A program made the translations under genes and the position numbers. The notes beneath the pieces are model-generated. The model did no database searches and was not told the DNA's origin. It saw nothing but the letters and a program-made list of their open reading frames with translations. Shown here piece after piece: positions 16,328 through 25,130 of a stretch of DNA of 48,150 nt (position 1 is the first letter of the stretch; each line of letters starts with the position of its first letter). Source of the DNA: Acidobacteriota bacterium (GTDB taxonomy: Bacteria > Acidobacteriota > Blastocatellia > HR10); NCBI GenBank assembly GCA_030550025.1, contig JAUQQC010000005.1:202857-251006 (forward strand), in the 5' to 3' direction.

Positions 16328-18013
16328 ATGGCCATTCAATTGAAACTCGTTCATTGGGAGGCGAAGAAGGAGCGGACGTTAGTGCGCGTGAGGGATCGGA
16401 TCATCGGTGGTGAGAAGTTCGTCGTCATGGCCGGCCCTTGCGCGGTGGAGAATCGAGAGATGATGCTGGAGATCGCCGAACGGGTCAAGCGCATGGGCGT
16501 CACGATGTTGCGCGGGGGCGCGTTCAAGCCGCGCACTTCGCCCTACAGCTTCCAAGGCTTGGGCGAGGAAGGATTGAAGATCTTGGCCGAGGCCCGCGAG
16601 CGTACGGGGCTACCCGTCGTGACCGAGGTCCTCTCGCCCGAGCACGTTGAACTCGTGGCTGCGTATGCCGACATGCTGCAGATCGGCGCGCGCAACATGC
16701 AGAACTTCGAGCTGCTCAAGGCCGTCGGCGAGCAACGAAAGCCCGTTCTCCTCAAGCGCGGGATGGCCGCTACACTCGAGGAATTCCTGGCCGCCGCTGA
16801 ATACATCCTCGTGCGCGGCAACGAAAACGTCGTCCTTTGCGAGCGCGGGATTCGTACCTTCTCCGACCATTCGCGCTTCACGCTCGATCTCAGCCTGATC
16901 CCCGTCCTCAAGACGAAGACGCACCTGCCCATTATCGTGGATCCGAGCCACGGCACCGGCAACCGGCAGCACGTCGCGGCGATGGCGTTGGCGGCCATCG
17001 CCGCTGGTGCGGACGGGATCATCGTCGAAGTTCACCCGGATCCGGAGAAGGCCCTCTCCGACGGCCCGCAGAGCCTCTATTTCGAGCAACTGGAGAAGCT
17101 CATGCGCGATTTGGAGGTGATCGCTCCGGTCGTCGGACGCCAGCTCGATCTCTCCTATAAGCCGGTCGTTCCGACCGCATGGGTGAAAGTCTCGCCACTG
17201 AGGATCGCCTATCAGGGTGAACCCGGCGCCTTCAGCGAGAAGGCCGTCTTCCAATACTTCGGCGAGAACGTCCAAGCCGTCGCCCACACGACGTTCCGCG
17301 ACGTCTTCGAGGCCGTCGCGACGCGCCGCGTCCATTACGGCGTGATCCCGATCGAGAATTCCCTGACCGGAAGCATCCACGAGAACTACGACCTTCTGCT
17401 CGAATACGACGTCGCCATCGTCGGCGAGTTGAAGCTGCGGATCATCCACAACCTCATCGCCCACGAAGGGGCCACGCTGGAGGAGATCCGCCACGTCTAC
17501 GTCCATCCGCAAGCGATGGCGCAGTGCCACCTCTTCCTCGCGGCGCATCCCGAATGGGAGGTCCACCAGGTCTACGATACGGCCGGCGCCGTCAAGCATA
17601 TCAAGGAGAAGGGCTTGCGCGATGCGGCGGCCATCGCCAGCCTCGATGCCGCCAAACGCTTCGGCATGGCCGTGCTCAAGGAGGGCATCGAATCCGATCC
17701 GAGGAATTATACGCGCTTCCTCGTCGTCTCGGCCGAACACGCGATCACCGAGAAGGCGAATAAGACGTCGCTCATCTACAGCACGCCGAATGTGCCGGGG
17801 GCTCTGTTGCGCACGCTCAAGGTTTTCGCCGATCGGAACATCAACCTCGTGAAGCTCGAATCCCGACCGATCGCCGGTCGTCCCTGGGAGTACGTTTTCT
17901 ACGTGGACTTGGAAGGACGCTTAGATGATCCGAACATCGCCGGAGCAATCGAAGACGTGCGACAGTTGACGGACTTCCTGAAGATCCTTGGTTCCTATCC
18001 GGCCTCGCCCTAA
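16328..18013 (+). CDS. DAHP synthase - prephenate dehydratase - ACT fusion
   Basis: A 561-residue fusion joining the first step of the shikimate pathway to the committed step of phenylalanine synthesis. Residues about 20-265 are a type I-beta (AroF/KDO8P-like) DAHP synthase: GPCAVEN with the metal Cys38, [35 protein letters not shown] and [10 protein letters not shown]. Residues about 291-468 are prephenate dehydratase: [26 protein letters not shown], and the catalytic TRF in NYTRFLV (462-464). Residues about 478-556 are an ACT domain with both Phe-binding motifs, GALL (491-494) and ESRP (511-514). No chorismate mutase domain is present. GAGGAGG precedes the ATG. Phe bound at the ACT domain could inhibit both activities. 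Confidence 0.93.
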   Translation: MAIQLKLVHWEAKKERTLVRVRDRIIGGEKFVVMAGPCAVENREMMLEIAERVKRMGVTMLRGGAFKPRTSPYSFQGLGEEGLKILAEARERTGLPVVTEVLSPEHVELVAAYADMLQIGARNMQNFELLKAVGEQRKPVLLKRGMAATLEEFLAAAEYILVRGNENVVLCERGIRTFSDHSRFTLDLSLIPVLKTKTHLPIIVDPSHGTGNRQHVAAMALAAIAAGADGIIVEVHPDPEKALSDGPQSLYFEQLEKLMRDLEVIAPVVGRQLDLSYKPVVPTAWVKVSPLRIAYQGEPGAFSEKAVFQYFGENVQAVAHTTFRDVFEAVATRRVHYGVIPIENSLTGSIHENYDLLLEYDVAIVGELKLRIIHNLIAHEGATLEEIRHVYVHPQAMAQCHLFLAAHPEWEVHQVYDTAGAVKHIKEKGLRDAAAIASLDAAKRFGMAVLKEGIESDPRNYTRFLVVSAEHAITEKANKTSLIYSTPNVPGALLRTLKVFADRNINLVKLESRPIAGRPWEYVFYVDLEGRLDDPNIAGAIEDVRQLTDFLKILGSYPASP

Positions 18014-18072
18014 ACGCGTCGGGGGTGATCCCTCCCCGCGCTTGACAAGGGAAGGCGGCTGCTGGTTGAATT

Positions 18073-18094
18073 CTCTCGCCACCCTGGGCGAGGG
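18073..18094 (+). promoter_or_regulatory. Hairpin directly before the LeuA-like gene's ribosome site
   Basis: CTCGCC...GGCGAG forms a perfect 6-bp stem (18075-18080 with 18087-18092), extendable by a G-T and a C-G pair. It is followed at once by the GGAAGGAGG ribosome site. A TTGACA occurs upstream at 18042 with a weak TTGAAT 18 bases on. It may be a leader structure or a weak terminator of the upstream gene. Confidence 0.35.
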
Positions 18095-18109
18095 AAGGAG
18101 GCGAGCATT

Positions 18110-19357
18110 ATGCAGGAGCATCCGCTCATCTATGATTGGAACCGTGTGGGGGGGGATGTCCCGACGGTGCGGGAGATCGAGTTCGACGACGAGACGCTGC
18201 GCGACGGTTTGCAATCGCCCTCGGTGATCAATCCCTCCATCGAAGAGAAGATTGAGATTCTGCATCTGATGGCGAGCCTTGGGATCGAGTCGGTGGATCT
18301 CGGCTTGCCCGGAGCTGGATCACATGTCGTCGAGACGGTGACGCGCTTGGCCAAGGAGATCGTCAACGCGCGTCTACCGATTCGTCCCAACTGCGCCGCG
18401 CGCACGGTGCGCGCCGACATCCAACCGGTCATCGACATCTCGGAGAAAGTGGGCATTCCCATCGAGTGCTGCACGTTCATTGGGTCGAGCCCCATCCGCC
18501 AGTACGCCGAAGATTGGACGCTCGATATGATGCTGCGCGCCACCGAAGACGCCGTCACCTTCGCCGTCCGCCACGGCTTGCCCGTCATGTACGTCACCGA
18601 GGATACGACGCGGGCGCATCCGGAGACGCTGCGTAAGCTCTACAAGACGGCCATCGAATGCGGGGCGCGCCGCATCTGTCTGGCCGACACGGTTGGGCAT
18701 GCCACGCCGCGCGGCGTGCAAGCGCTCGTGCAATTCGTCAAGCAAGTTATCGCCGACACGGGCGAGGAGGTGAAGATCGACTTTCACGGCCACATGGATC
18801 GCGGCCTCGGCGTGATCAATACGATCGCGGCCATCGAGGCGGGCGTACACCGCGTTCACGGTTGCGCGCTCGGCATCGGCGAACGATGCGGGAATACGCC
18901 GATGGACCTACTGCTGGTGAACCTGCAACTGATGGGATACATCCGCCGCGACCTCTCGAAGCTGGGCGACTATTGCCGCGCTGTCGCCCGAGCCTGCGGC
19001 ATCGAGATCCCCTTCAACTATCCGGTCGTCGGGCGCGATGCCTTTCGTACGGGAACGGGCGTGCACGCCGCCGCTGTCATCAAGGCATACAGGAAGAACG
19101 ACGTTGAGCTGGCCAACACGGTCTATTCGGGCGTTCCGGCCCATTGGTTCGGGTTGGAGCAAACGATTGAGATCGGTCCAATGAGCGGGAAATCGAACGT
19201 CATCTTCTGGCTGGAGAAGCGCGGGATCGAGCCGACCGAAGAGCGCGTCGAACGTCTCTTCGCCGCGGCGAAGCGGTCACCGCGCGTGCTCACCGAGGAC
19301 GAGGTGTGGACGCTTCTGGCCGAATCCGCCGACGTGCGCGAGCAATCCTCCGGATGA
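18110..19357 (+). CDS. 2-isopropylmalate/homocitrate synthase family protein (LeuA-like, no regulatory domain)
   Basis: A 415-residue DRE-TIM metallolyase condensing acetyl-CoA with a 2-oxo acid. The catalytic entry motif is FDDETLRDGLQSP (25-37), the metal-binding HGHMDRG is at 226-232 and GIGERCGN (255-262) follows. After the barrel there is a communication-type helical region, but the LeuA leucine-binding C-terminal domain is missing, so it is probably not the standard feedback-regulated LeuA. Homocitrate, citramalate or re-citrate synthase are alternatives that sequence alone does not separate. It overlaps the M20 peptidase gene by four bases (ATGA), implying coupled translation. It lies 96 bases after the aroF-pheA fusion. 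Confidence 0.8.
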   Translation: MQEHPLIYDWNRVGGDVPTVREIEFDDETLRDGLQSPSVINPSIEEKIEILHLMASLGIESVDLGLPGAGSHVVETVTRLAKEIVNARLPIRPNCAARTVRADIQPVIDISEKVGIPIECCTFIGSSPIRQYAEDWTLDMMLRATEDAVTFAVRHGLPVMYVTEDTTRAHPETLRKLYKTAIECGARRICLADTVGHATPRGVQALVQFVKQVIADTGEEVKIDFHGHMDRGLGVINTIAAIEAGVHRVHGCALGIGERCGNTPMDLLLVNLQLMGYIRRDLSKLGDYCRAVARACGIEIPFNYPVVGRDAFRTGTGVHAAAVIKAYRKNDVELANTVYSGVPAHWFGLEQTIEIGPMSGKSNVIFWLEKRGIEPTEERVERLFAAAKRSPRVLTEDEVWTLLAESADVREQSSG

Positions 19358-20613
19358 TGGATATGATCACGACTGCGACGACACCACCGATGCCCTCGGG
19401 CGCTTCGCGCTTACTCCCCTTGCTTGACCATCTGCGCGTCGCACGGGCGTTGGCTTGGTTGGACGCACACGTGGATGAGATCACGCGCGAGCACATTCGC
19501 CTTTGCGAGATCCCGGCTCCCCCCTTTGGCGAAGCGGCGCGTGCCGCTTACTTGCGCGATCGGTTTCACGAGATAGGGCTCGCCCGCGTCCACCTTGATG
19601 GCGTCGGCAACGTCCGCGGATGGCGACCAGGACGACAGCTTGCTCCTCTTGTCGTGCTCGCTGCCCACCTGGATACGATCTTCCCGGCCGGAACGCAAAT
19701 TCGTGTCCGTCAAGAAAACGGACGACTTTACGCTCCAGGCATCAGCGACAACGCCTGTGGACTGGCCGCTCTGCTTGCTCTGAGCGAAGCCCTGAACGCC
19801 GCAGCGGTTCGGACACAAGGCTCATTGCTGTTTCTTGGCACCGTTGGCGAAGAGGGTGAAGGCGATCTGCGCGGCGTGCGCTACGTCTTCCAAGGAGACG
19901 AGCGTCTCCCAGAGGTCCACGCCTTCATCGCCCTGGAAGGCGCCGGTGCCGACGGGATCGTTCACTGCGCGCTCGGTTCGCGCCGCTATCGCCTCCACGT
20001 CCGCGGCCCGGGCGGACATAGTTGGGGGGATTTCGGCACGCCCAATCCCATCCATCCGCTCGTGCGCACGGCGTTGCGGCTGATGAGCTGCCCCTTGCCG
20101 GAGCATACGAGCGTGAGCCTCACGCGCATCGCCGGAGGGGAAGCCATCAATGCGATCCCGCAGACGGCGTATTTGGACGTGGATGTGCGCTCGACGTCTC
20201 CGGAAGAGATCGCCCGCATCGAGCGCTTTCTCCGCGAGACCTTGGAGCAAGCGGTTCATGCGGAGAAGCTGCGACAGCGGACTGCTCGCGCGCGTGCCAG
20301 CGAGCGCAAAGACCTGCAGTATCACATCGAAGTGCTCGGGGATCGGCCAGCCGGAAGGCTCTCCCCCGATGCGGAGATCGTGCGAATCGCTTGGGAAGTC
20401 ACGCGGTGGCTCGGTCGCACACCGCAACTGGAATGCGCCTCGACCGATGCCAATCTCCCGATCGCCCTCGGCGTGCCTGCGATCGCAATCGGAACAGGGG
20501 GAGAGGCCGGCAACGTCCACACGCTTGAGGAATGGTATGCGCCCGAAGGCCGTGCGCTCGGCTTGAAACGCGCGCTGCTCATCGCGCTCGCCCTGGTTGG
20601 CATAGACGCCTGA
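19354..20613 (+). CDS. M20-family metallopeptidase/deacylase
   Basis: A 419-residue two-zinc hydrolase of the M20 family (peptidase T, DapE, ArgE and relatives). Zinc ligands and catalytic residues appear in order: VLAAHLDTIF (His, Asp), GISDNACG (Asp), TVGEEGEGDLRG (Glu-Glu), FIALEGAG, and near the end NVHTLEEWY (His). The lid/dimerisation segment contains RGPGGHSWGDFG and GGEAINAIP. There is no signal peptide, so it is cytoplasmic. The start lies within the stop of the LeuA-like gene. The substrate is unknown; the coupling to an acyl-transferring synthase leaves open a deacylase role in a biosynthetic pathway, but PepT-like aminopeptidase activity is equally possible. Confidence 0.85.
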   Translation: MMDMITTATTPPMPSGASRLLPLLDHLRVARALAWLDAHVDEITREHIRLCEIPAPPFGEAARAAYLRDRFHEIGLARVHLDGVGNVRGWRPGRQLAPLVVLAAHLDTIFPAGTQIRVRQENGRLYAPGISDNACGLAALLALSEALNAAAVRTQGSLLFLGTVGEEGEGDLRGVRYVFQGDERLPEVHAFIALEGAGADGIVHCALGSRRYRLHVRGPGGHSWGDFGTPNPIHPLVRTALRLMSCPLPEHTSVSLTRIAGGEAINAIPQTAYLDVDVRSTSPEEIARIERFLRETLEQAVHAEKLRQRTARARASERKDLQYHIEVLGDRPAGRLSPDAEIVRIAWEVTRWLGRTPQLECASTDANLPIALGVPAIAIGTGGEAGNVHTLEEWYAPEGRALGLKRALLIALALVGIDA

Positions 20614-20614
20614 A

Positions 20615-20634
20615 GGGGGCCTCTCGCCGCCCCC
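20615..20634 (+). terminator. GC hairpin after the M20 gene
   Basis: GGGGGC-CTCTCGCC-GCCCCC, a perfect 6-bp stem starting two bases after the stop codon. There is no T-tract, so it may only slow polymerase or protect the 3' end. Confidence 0.35.
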
Positions 20635-20724
20635 GCGGCACCGCCCTCGCGCGATTTGCGCTCTCCGCCCCTCCTCGAGCACAATCTTCCCTCGGTTGAA
20701 CTCCAAATGGGGAGGAGGACTTCG

Positions 20725-22782
20725 ATGCGAGCCACATCGCTTACGCACGTTCCTGGACGCGCGATCTGGGCCCTCATCCTTTCCGCCCTCTGCGCGTTCC
20801 CCCTGCGAGCTGCCGCGAGCAGACGCCCCTTCACCTTCGACGACCTGATGGCGATCCAGCGTCTGGGCGATCCGCAGGTCTCGCCCGATGGGAAGTGGAT
20901 CGCGTTCACGGTGACGACGATGGACAAAGCGAAGAATGCGCGGTACACGGACATCTGGCTGCTCCCGACAACAGGGGGAGAGCCGCGCCCGCTCACAACG
21001 CATCCCGCCACCGACGTGCGCCCGCGATGGGCTCCCGATGGACGACGGCTTGCATTCATCTCCACGCGCGATGGGACGCCGCAGATTTGGACGATAGATG
21101 TCACTGGAGGCGAGCCCCAGCCCCTCACGCGTTTCCCTACGGGCGCCTCCGGTGTGCTGTGGTCTCCGGATGGACGACATCTGGCGTTCACGGCCGAAGT
21201 CTATCCCGACTGCCCGGATGAAGCCTGCAATCGCCAGCGCGAAGAAGAACGCGCTCGAAGTCCAGTCAAGGCGCGCATCTACACCCGCTTGCTCTATCGG
21301 CATTGGGACACGTGGAAGGACGGCAAGCGCCGCCACCTCTTCGTCATCTCGGCCGACGGGGGTCCGGCGCGCGATCTCACCCCGGGCGATCACGACGTCC
21401 CCCCTTTTGCCTTGGGCGGCCCTGACGACTACGCGTTCTCGCCGGACGGGAGCGAAATTTGCTTTGCGCGCAAGGAGAGTCACGACGAGGCGATCAGCAC
21501 CAATAGCGATCTCTGGATCGTCCCCGTGCGCGGCGGCGAACCCAGACGGCTCACGACGAATCCCGCCGCCGATAATTCCCCCCTCTATTCCCCCGATGGG
21601 CGCTACATCGCCTATCGGGCACAAGAGCGTCCGGGATTCGAGTCCGATCGCTGGCGGCTGATGCTCTACGATCGTCAGACCGGACGCACGCGGAGCCTCA
21701 CCGATGCCCTCGATCACTGGGTCGAAGAGTTCGTGTGGGCACCCGACAGTCGGCACCTCTACTTCACCGCCGCCGAAGGCGGAGCCTTCCCGATCTACGC
21801 CCTGACCATCGCGACCGGAGAGATACAAAAACTCGTGCCAACGGGGACGAACGAAGGATTGCAAATCACGCCCGATGGAAAGACGCTCATTTTCCTCCGC
21901 CACAGCTTCTCGCAACCGGCCGAGCTGTATCGCGTGAACGTGGATGGGAGCCAACTCGCTCCGTTGACGAGGATGAATGCCGAACGACTCGCGGAGATTC
22001 AGTGGGGAGATGTCCGCTCGATCTGGTACACGGGCGCCGCAGGAGCGCGCGTGCAGGGATGGCTCATCACGCCGCCGGGATTCGATCCTTCCCGGAAATA
22101 CCCCATGATCGTGCTCCTTCACGGAGGGCCACAAAGCGTATGGGCGGATCTCTTCCACTATCGGTGGAACGCGCAACTTTTCGCCGCAGCGGGTTACGTC
22201 ATCTTCTTGCCGAACCCTCGGGGCAGTATCGGCTTCGGACAGCACTTCATCGACGAGATCAGCGGCGATTGGGGCGGCAAGGTCTACGAGGATGTGATGC
22301 GCGGCGTGGACGAGGTGGTGAGCCTCGGCTTCGTGGATCCGAATCGCATCGGCGCGGCCGGAGGGTCTTACGGCGGCTACCTCGTCAATTGGATCGCCGG
22401 GCAGACGGATCGCTTCCGCGCGCTCGTCTCGCACGCTGGCGTCTTCAACCTGATCAGCATGTACGGTTCGACCGAAGAGCTCTGGTTCCCCGAATGGGAG
22501 TTTCGCGGCACACCCTGGACGAATAAGGAGCTCTACGAGCGGTGGTCCCCCCATAATTTCGCGCAGAACTTCAAAACGCCGACGCTCGTCATCCATGGCG
22601 AACTCGACTTCCGCGTGCCGCTCGGCGAAGGGCTGCAGATGTTCACCGCCTTGCAGCGCCGGAACGTGCCTTCGAAGCTCGTCGTCTTCCCCGACGAGGG
22701 CCATTGGATCCTCAAGCCGCAAAATAGCGAACTGTGGTATCGGATGGTGATCGAGTGGTTCGACGCTCATCTCAAATCGTAA
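20725..22782 (+). CDS. S9-family serine peptidase (prolyl oligopeptidase / acylaminoacyl-peptidase type)
   Basis: A 685-residue secreted peptidase. A signal peptide (about 1-32, IWALILSALCAFPLRAAA) is followed by a TolB-like seven-bladed propeller with repeated SPDGK/SPDGR/APDGR blades (about 50-410). An alpha/beta hydrolase domain follows, with nucleophile elbow GGSYGGY (Ser548), Asp628 in HGELDFRVP and His660 in PDEGHW. The oxyanion HGG is at YPMIVLLHGGP. It cleaves short peptides that enter the propeller and is probably periplasmic. GGGGAGGAGGAC precedes the ATG, and it stands as its own unit. Confidence 0.93.
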   Translation: MRATSLTHVPGRAIWALILSALCAFPLRAAASRRPFTFDDLMAIQRLGDPQVSPDGKWIAFTVTTMDKAKNARYTDIWLLPTTGGEPRPLTTHPATDVRPRWAPDGRRLAFISTRDGTPQIWTIDVTGGEPQPLTRFPTGASGVLWSPDGRHLAFTAEVYPDCPDEACNRQREEERARSPVKARIYTRLLYRHWDTWKDGKRRHLFVISADGGPARDLTPGDHDVPPFALGGPDDYAFSPDGSEICFARKESHDEAISTNSDLWIVPVRGGEPRRLTTNPAADNSPLYSPDGRYIAYRAQERPGFESDRWRLMLYDRQTGRTRSLTDALDHWVEEFVWAPDSRHLYFTAAEGGAFPIYALTIATGEIQKLVPTGTNEGLQITPDGKTLIFLRHSFSQPAELYRVNVDGSQLAPLTRMNAERLAEIQWGDVRSIWYTGAAGARVQGWLITPPGFDPSRKYPMIVLLHGGPQSVWADLFHYRWNAQLFAAAGYVIFLPNPRGSIGFGQHFIDEISGDWGGKVYEDVMRGVDEVVSLGFVDPNRIGAAGGSYGGYLVNWIAGQTDRFRALVSHAGVFNLISMYGSTEELWFPEWEFRGTPWTNKELYERWSPHNFAQNFKTPTLVIHGELDFRVPLGEGLQMFTALQRRNVPSKLVVFPDEGHWILKPQNSELWYRMVIEWFDAHLKS

Positions 22783-22837
22783 GGAAGAGGAGGACGGAGC
22801 GACTGAATCCGAGGACTTTCCATCTCGATCTCGGATC

Positions 22838-22867
22838 TTGCCCGATGCCCTGTGGGCAGTCTACTAT
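22838..22867 (+). promoter_or_regulatory. Predicted promoter of the secreted/membrane gene pair, with a palindrome in the spacer
   Basis: TTGCCC, an 18-base spacer and TACTAT. The spacer contains the perfect inverted repeat TGCCC-TGT-GGGCA (22846-22858), placed where a repressor would block polymerase. Confidence 0.35.
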
Positions 22868-22885
22868 ACCTCTTCCAAGGGGGAA

Positions 22886-23527
22886 ATGCCTGTGAAGCGA
22901 TATGTGCCGGTCTTCCTCCTGCTGGGACTTGCGCCGCCGCCGTGGGCTTCGGCAAGGCCTTTTGCTTCATCGGAAGGGTTCTGGAACGCTCCTTCGGCCG
23001 CCTTCGGGAATGCGCGCTCTGTTCGGCAGGACCCACGCCGCGCCCCTCCAAACCCCACGACTCCTGAGCGGCCAAAGGGCGCAGCCATCACCTTCGGAGG
23101 AAAAACCCATGAGGAGATCCTGCCGAATCCATACCGATTTGCTCTCGCGCCAGAGATCGTCTCCGACGCCGTCGTGGAGTTGTTGAAAGAACTGGAACTC
23201 CCGCTGGACGAGCGGGAGAGCCAACCCCGCGCGGGTCTCTTCCGAACAGAATGGTACGTCTTCAGCAAAGGCATCCCTGCGAAAAACGAGCTGCTGCGCG
23301 TAGCCGATCTGCCCAGCAGCGAGATCCACAATTGGACGCGCGCGCGGTATCGGGTGGAGATCCGCGTCAATCTCATCGAGCCGAACGCGACGACCGTGAC
23401 GGTTGTTGCGGAGATCGAGGGACTCGTCCAAGACGTCGTGGGCAGCGCGTGGATTCGTTGTCGCTCTCGTGGGGTCATCGAGAATAACCTCCTGCGCGCG
23501 CTGCGCGAACGCTTGGAGGCCAAATGA
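22886..23527 (+). CDS. Secreted protein of unknown function
   Basis: A 213-residue protein not recognised. The N-terminus (MPVKRYVPVFLLLGLAPPPW then ASA) is a signal peptide without a lipobox Cys. A Pro-rich linker (about 45-80) follows. The C-terminal domain (about 95-213) alternates helix and strand: VSDAVVELLKELELPLDERE, FRTEWYVFSKG, and strands YRVEIRVNLIEPN and TTVTVVAEIEG, ending in an amphipathic helix. This grip-like pattern recalls BamC/NlpB-type lipoprotein domains, but only loosely. AAGGGGGAA precedes the ATG. It overlaps the next gene by four bases (ATGA), so the two probably act together at the cell envelope. Confidence 0.7.
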   Translation: MPVKRYVPVFLLLGLAPPPWASARPFASSEGFWNAPSAAFGNARSVRQDPRRAPPNPTTPERPKGAAITFGGKTHEEILPNPYRFALAPEIVSDAVVELLKELELPLDERESQPRAGLFRTEWYVFSKGIPAKNELLRVADLPSSEIHNWTRARYRVEIRVNLIEPNATTVTVVAEIEGLVQDVVGSAWIRCRSRGVIENNLLRALRERLEAK

Positions 23528-24417
23528 ACACGAGCGACGGACTCATTTTGATCCTCCTTGGCCTGGCCATTGGTCTCGCCTTCGTCCTTCTCTGGATGTA
23601 TGCTCATCAGCAGAGAAGTGGAGCGTCGCGGCGCGCGCCAACGATTCCGGAACCCACATCTTCGCCTGCTCTCGCCTCATCGCAGCCGATGAGTTCGAGC
23701 CAGAGCGCGCCGGAGGCCTCAACGCGAGCGCTTGATCCAGCCCCCCAACGGCTTCAGCCCGAGCAGGCCATGAATCCCCCCCCGGAACCTCCAATCGCAG
23801 GAAGGCCGCTCGCCCGGCGAGCGGGCGCGCATCGAGGCAGTCTCTGGATCAGTCACGCGCTTCCCCCCGAACTGGAACGCGCGCGCCTGGAGCGCGAGTT
23901 GCGAGCGCTCATCGAGCGCCGACGAAAGGCTCGCCGTCGCCTACTGTACGTAGGCGGGGGCGTCCTGGGTCTGCTCGCCCTGGCCCTGCTCATCCCCTCA
24001 GCGCGCTCGGCTCTCAAACCCTATGCCACATGGCTAGGCATCCGATTGGGATTCCTCCCCCCGCCCCCGCCGCCAGAACTCGCGCCGCCCCCTAGGGACT
24101 TGGAGGTCTCCTACTCCAACCAGGTGGAGGAGAAAGGCGGACGCCTCACATTCCGAGGGACGGTGCGAAATATCTCAACCTCAGAGACCTTCGAGAACCT
24201 TTACGCCGAACTCTCCTTGATCAAGCGCGAGAGCCGATTGATCGAGACGCGCGTCGTGCCAGTTCGCCCTTCTCGACTCCGACCGGGTGACGTTGGGACA
24301 TATGAGCTGACCGTCTCGGCTTCGGAATTCATGGGAAATCGCCGCGTGCGCCTTCTCGCCGATGGGGGCGAGATCCCTTACCGATATGTCCCTCCCGAAG
24401 CCCCACGGTCGCAGTGA
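23524..24417 (+). CDS. Membrane protein with a FxLYD/DUF3426-like C-terminal domain, unknown function
   Basis: A 297-residue protein. Two membrane segments are predicted: [20 protein letters not shown] (about 7-26) and LLYVGGGVLGLLALALLIP (about 140-158). Between them lies a disordered Ser/Pro/Ala stretch and a very basic helix (LERELRALIERRRKARRRLL). A PPPPPPELAPPP linker leads to a C-terminal beta-sandwich (about 195-290) with GRLTFRGTVRNISTSETFEN and LRPGDVGTYEL, resembling FxLYD or DUF3426 domains that are often extracytoplasmic. The start overlaps the stop of the secreted protein gene. It precedes the ECF sigma gene, but that gene has its own promoter. Confidence 0.68.
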   Translation: MNTSDGLILILLGLAIGLAFVLLWMYAHQQRSGASRRAPTIPEPTSSPALASSQPMSSSQSAPEASTRALDPAPQRLQPEQAMNPPPEPPIAGRPLARRAGAHRGSLWISHALPPELERARLERELRALIERRRKARRRLLYVGGGVLGLLALALLIPSARSALKPYATWLGIRLGFLPPPPPPELAPPPRDLEVSYSNQVEEKGGRLTFRGTVRNISTSETFENLYAELSLIKRESRLIETRVVPVRPSRLRPGDVGTYELTVSASEFMGNRRVRLLADGGEIPYRYVPPEAPRSQ

Positions 24418-24440
24418 TCGACCGAGCCGAGAAAAAATCT

Positions 24441-24470
24441 GGAACTTTCCCGGCGAATCCTCCGTCTGTA
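24441..24470 (+). promoter_or_regulatory. ECF-sigma-type promoter before the sigma gene (likely autoregulation)
   Basis: GGAACTT (24441-24447), 15 bases, CGTCTGTA (24463-24470). A GGAAC -35 with a CGTC -10 at 16-17 bases is the classic pattern read by RpoE-like ECF sigma factors, which usually transcribe their own gene. An A6 run lies just upstream (24432-24437), as in many such promoters. Confidence 0.6.
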
Positions 24471-24533
24471 TAGGTGTCGCGTGAAACTGATGCGAGGGCT
24501 TCGGTCGTAGAAGGCGAGGTGAGGGAGAGCGCG

Positions 24534-25130
24534 ATGAGTATAGAGTTGGCACGACCGATCTCGGAATGGCAATTGATCCAAGCCTCGGCGGCTGGAGATG
24601 AGCGGGCCTTCGAGCAGCTCTATCAGCACTACAGCCGCCGCGTTTACTCCCTCTGCCTCCGCCTTTTGGGGAATCCGGCGGATGCCGAGGACGTGACGCA
24701 GGAAGTCTTCCTGCAGGTTCATCGGAAGTTGAAGACCTTTCGGGGCGATGCGGCCTTCACGACCTGGCTCTATCGGTTGACCGTCAACGCTGCGCTCATG
24801 CACTTGCGCAAGAGCATCGTGCGACATGAACAGGCCGAAGAGGATGAGCAGATCAAAGTCCTCACCGATCAGGTAGCGCGCGAGCGACCCAGTCGGTTGC
24901 TGGATCGAATCGCTCTGGAACGTGCCATTGGTGCGCTCCCACCCGGGTATCGCACGGTCTTCATCTTGCACGACATCGAGGGCTATGAGCACGAGGAGAT
25001 CGCCCGTATGCTCGGTATCAGTGTGGGGACGACGAAATCCCAACTCCATAAAGCCCGCATGCGCTTGCGCCAGCTTCTGACCACCCCTCCTGCCCTTCCC
25101 GAAGGACGAAATCATGACGAGCAACGCTAA
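24534..25130 (+). CDS. ECF RNA polymerase sigma factor (RpoE-like)
   Basis: A 198-residue extracytoplasmic-function sigma factor. Region 2 is clear: [20 protein letters not shown], then [20 protein letters not shown] and [20 protein letters not shown]. Region 4 has [20 protein letters not shown], then [20 protein letters not shown] and RMRLRQLL, the helix-turn-helix for the -35 element. There is no region 1.1 or 3. GGGAGAGCG precedes the ATG. A GGAACTT...CGTC promoter upstream suggests it drives itself. No zinc-finger anti-sigma gene follows; only a 12-codon ORF overlaps its end before the convergent DUF5916 gene. Confidence 0.93.
   Translation: MSIELARPISEWQLIQASAAGDERAFEQLYQHYSRRVYSLCLRLLGNPADAEDVTQEVFLQVHRKLKTFRGDAAFTTWLYRLTVNAALMHLRKSIVRHEQAEEDEQIKVLTDQVARERPSRLLDRIALERAIGALPPGYRTVFILHDIEGYEHEEIARMLGISVGTTKSQLHKARMRLRQLLTTPPALPEGRNHDEQR

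Noticed and set aside
19822-22770. A 982-codon open frame on the minus strand opposite the M20 and S9 peptidase genes
   Set aside because: It is antisense to two genes with complete catalytic motifs. In GC-rich DNA the opposite frame of a real gene is often stop-free. The translation is low-complexity, rich in Arg, Ala, Gly and His, with no recognisable domain.
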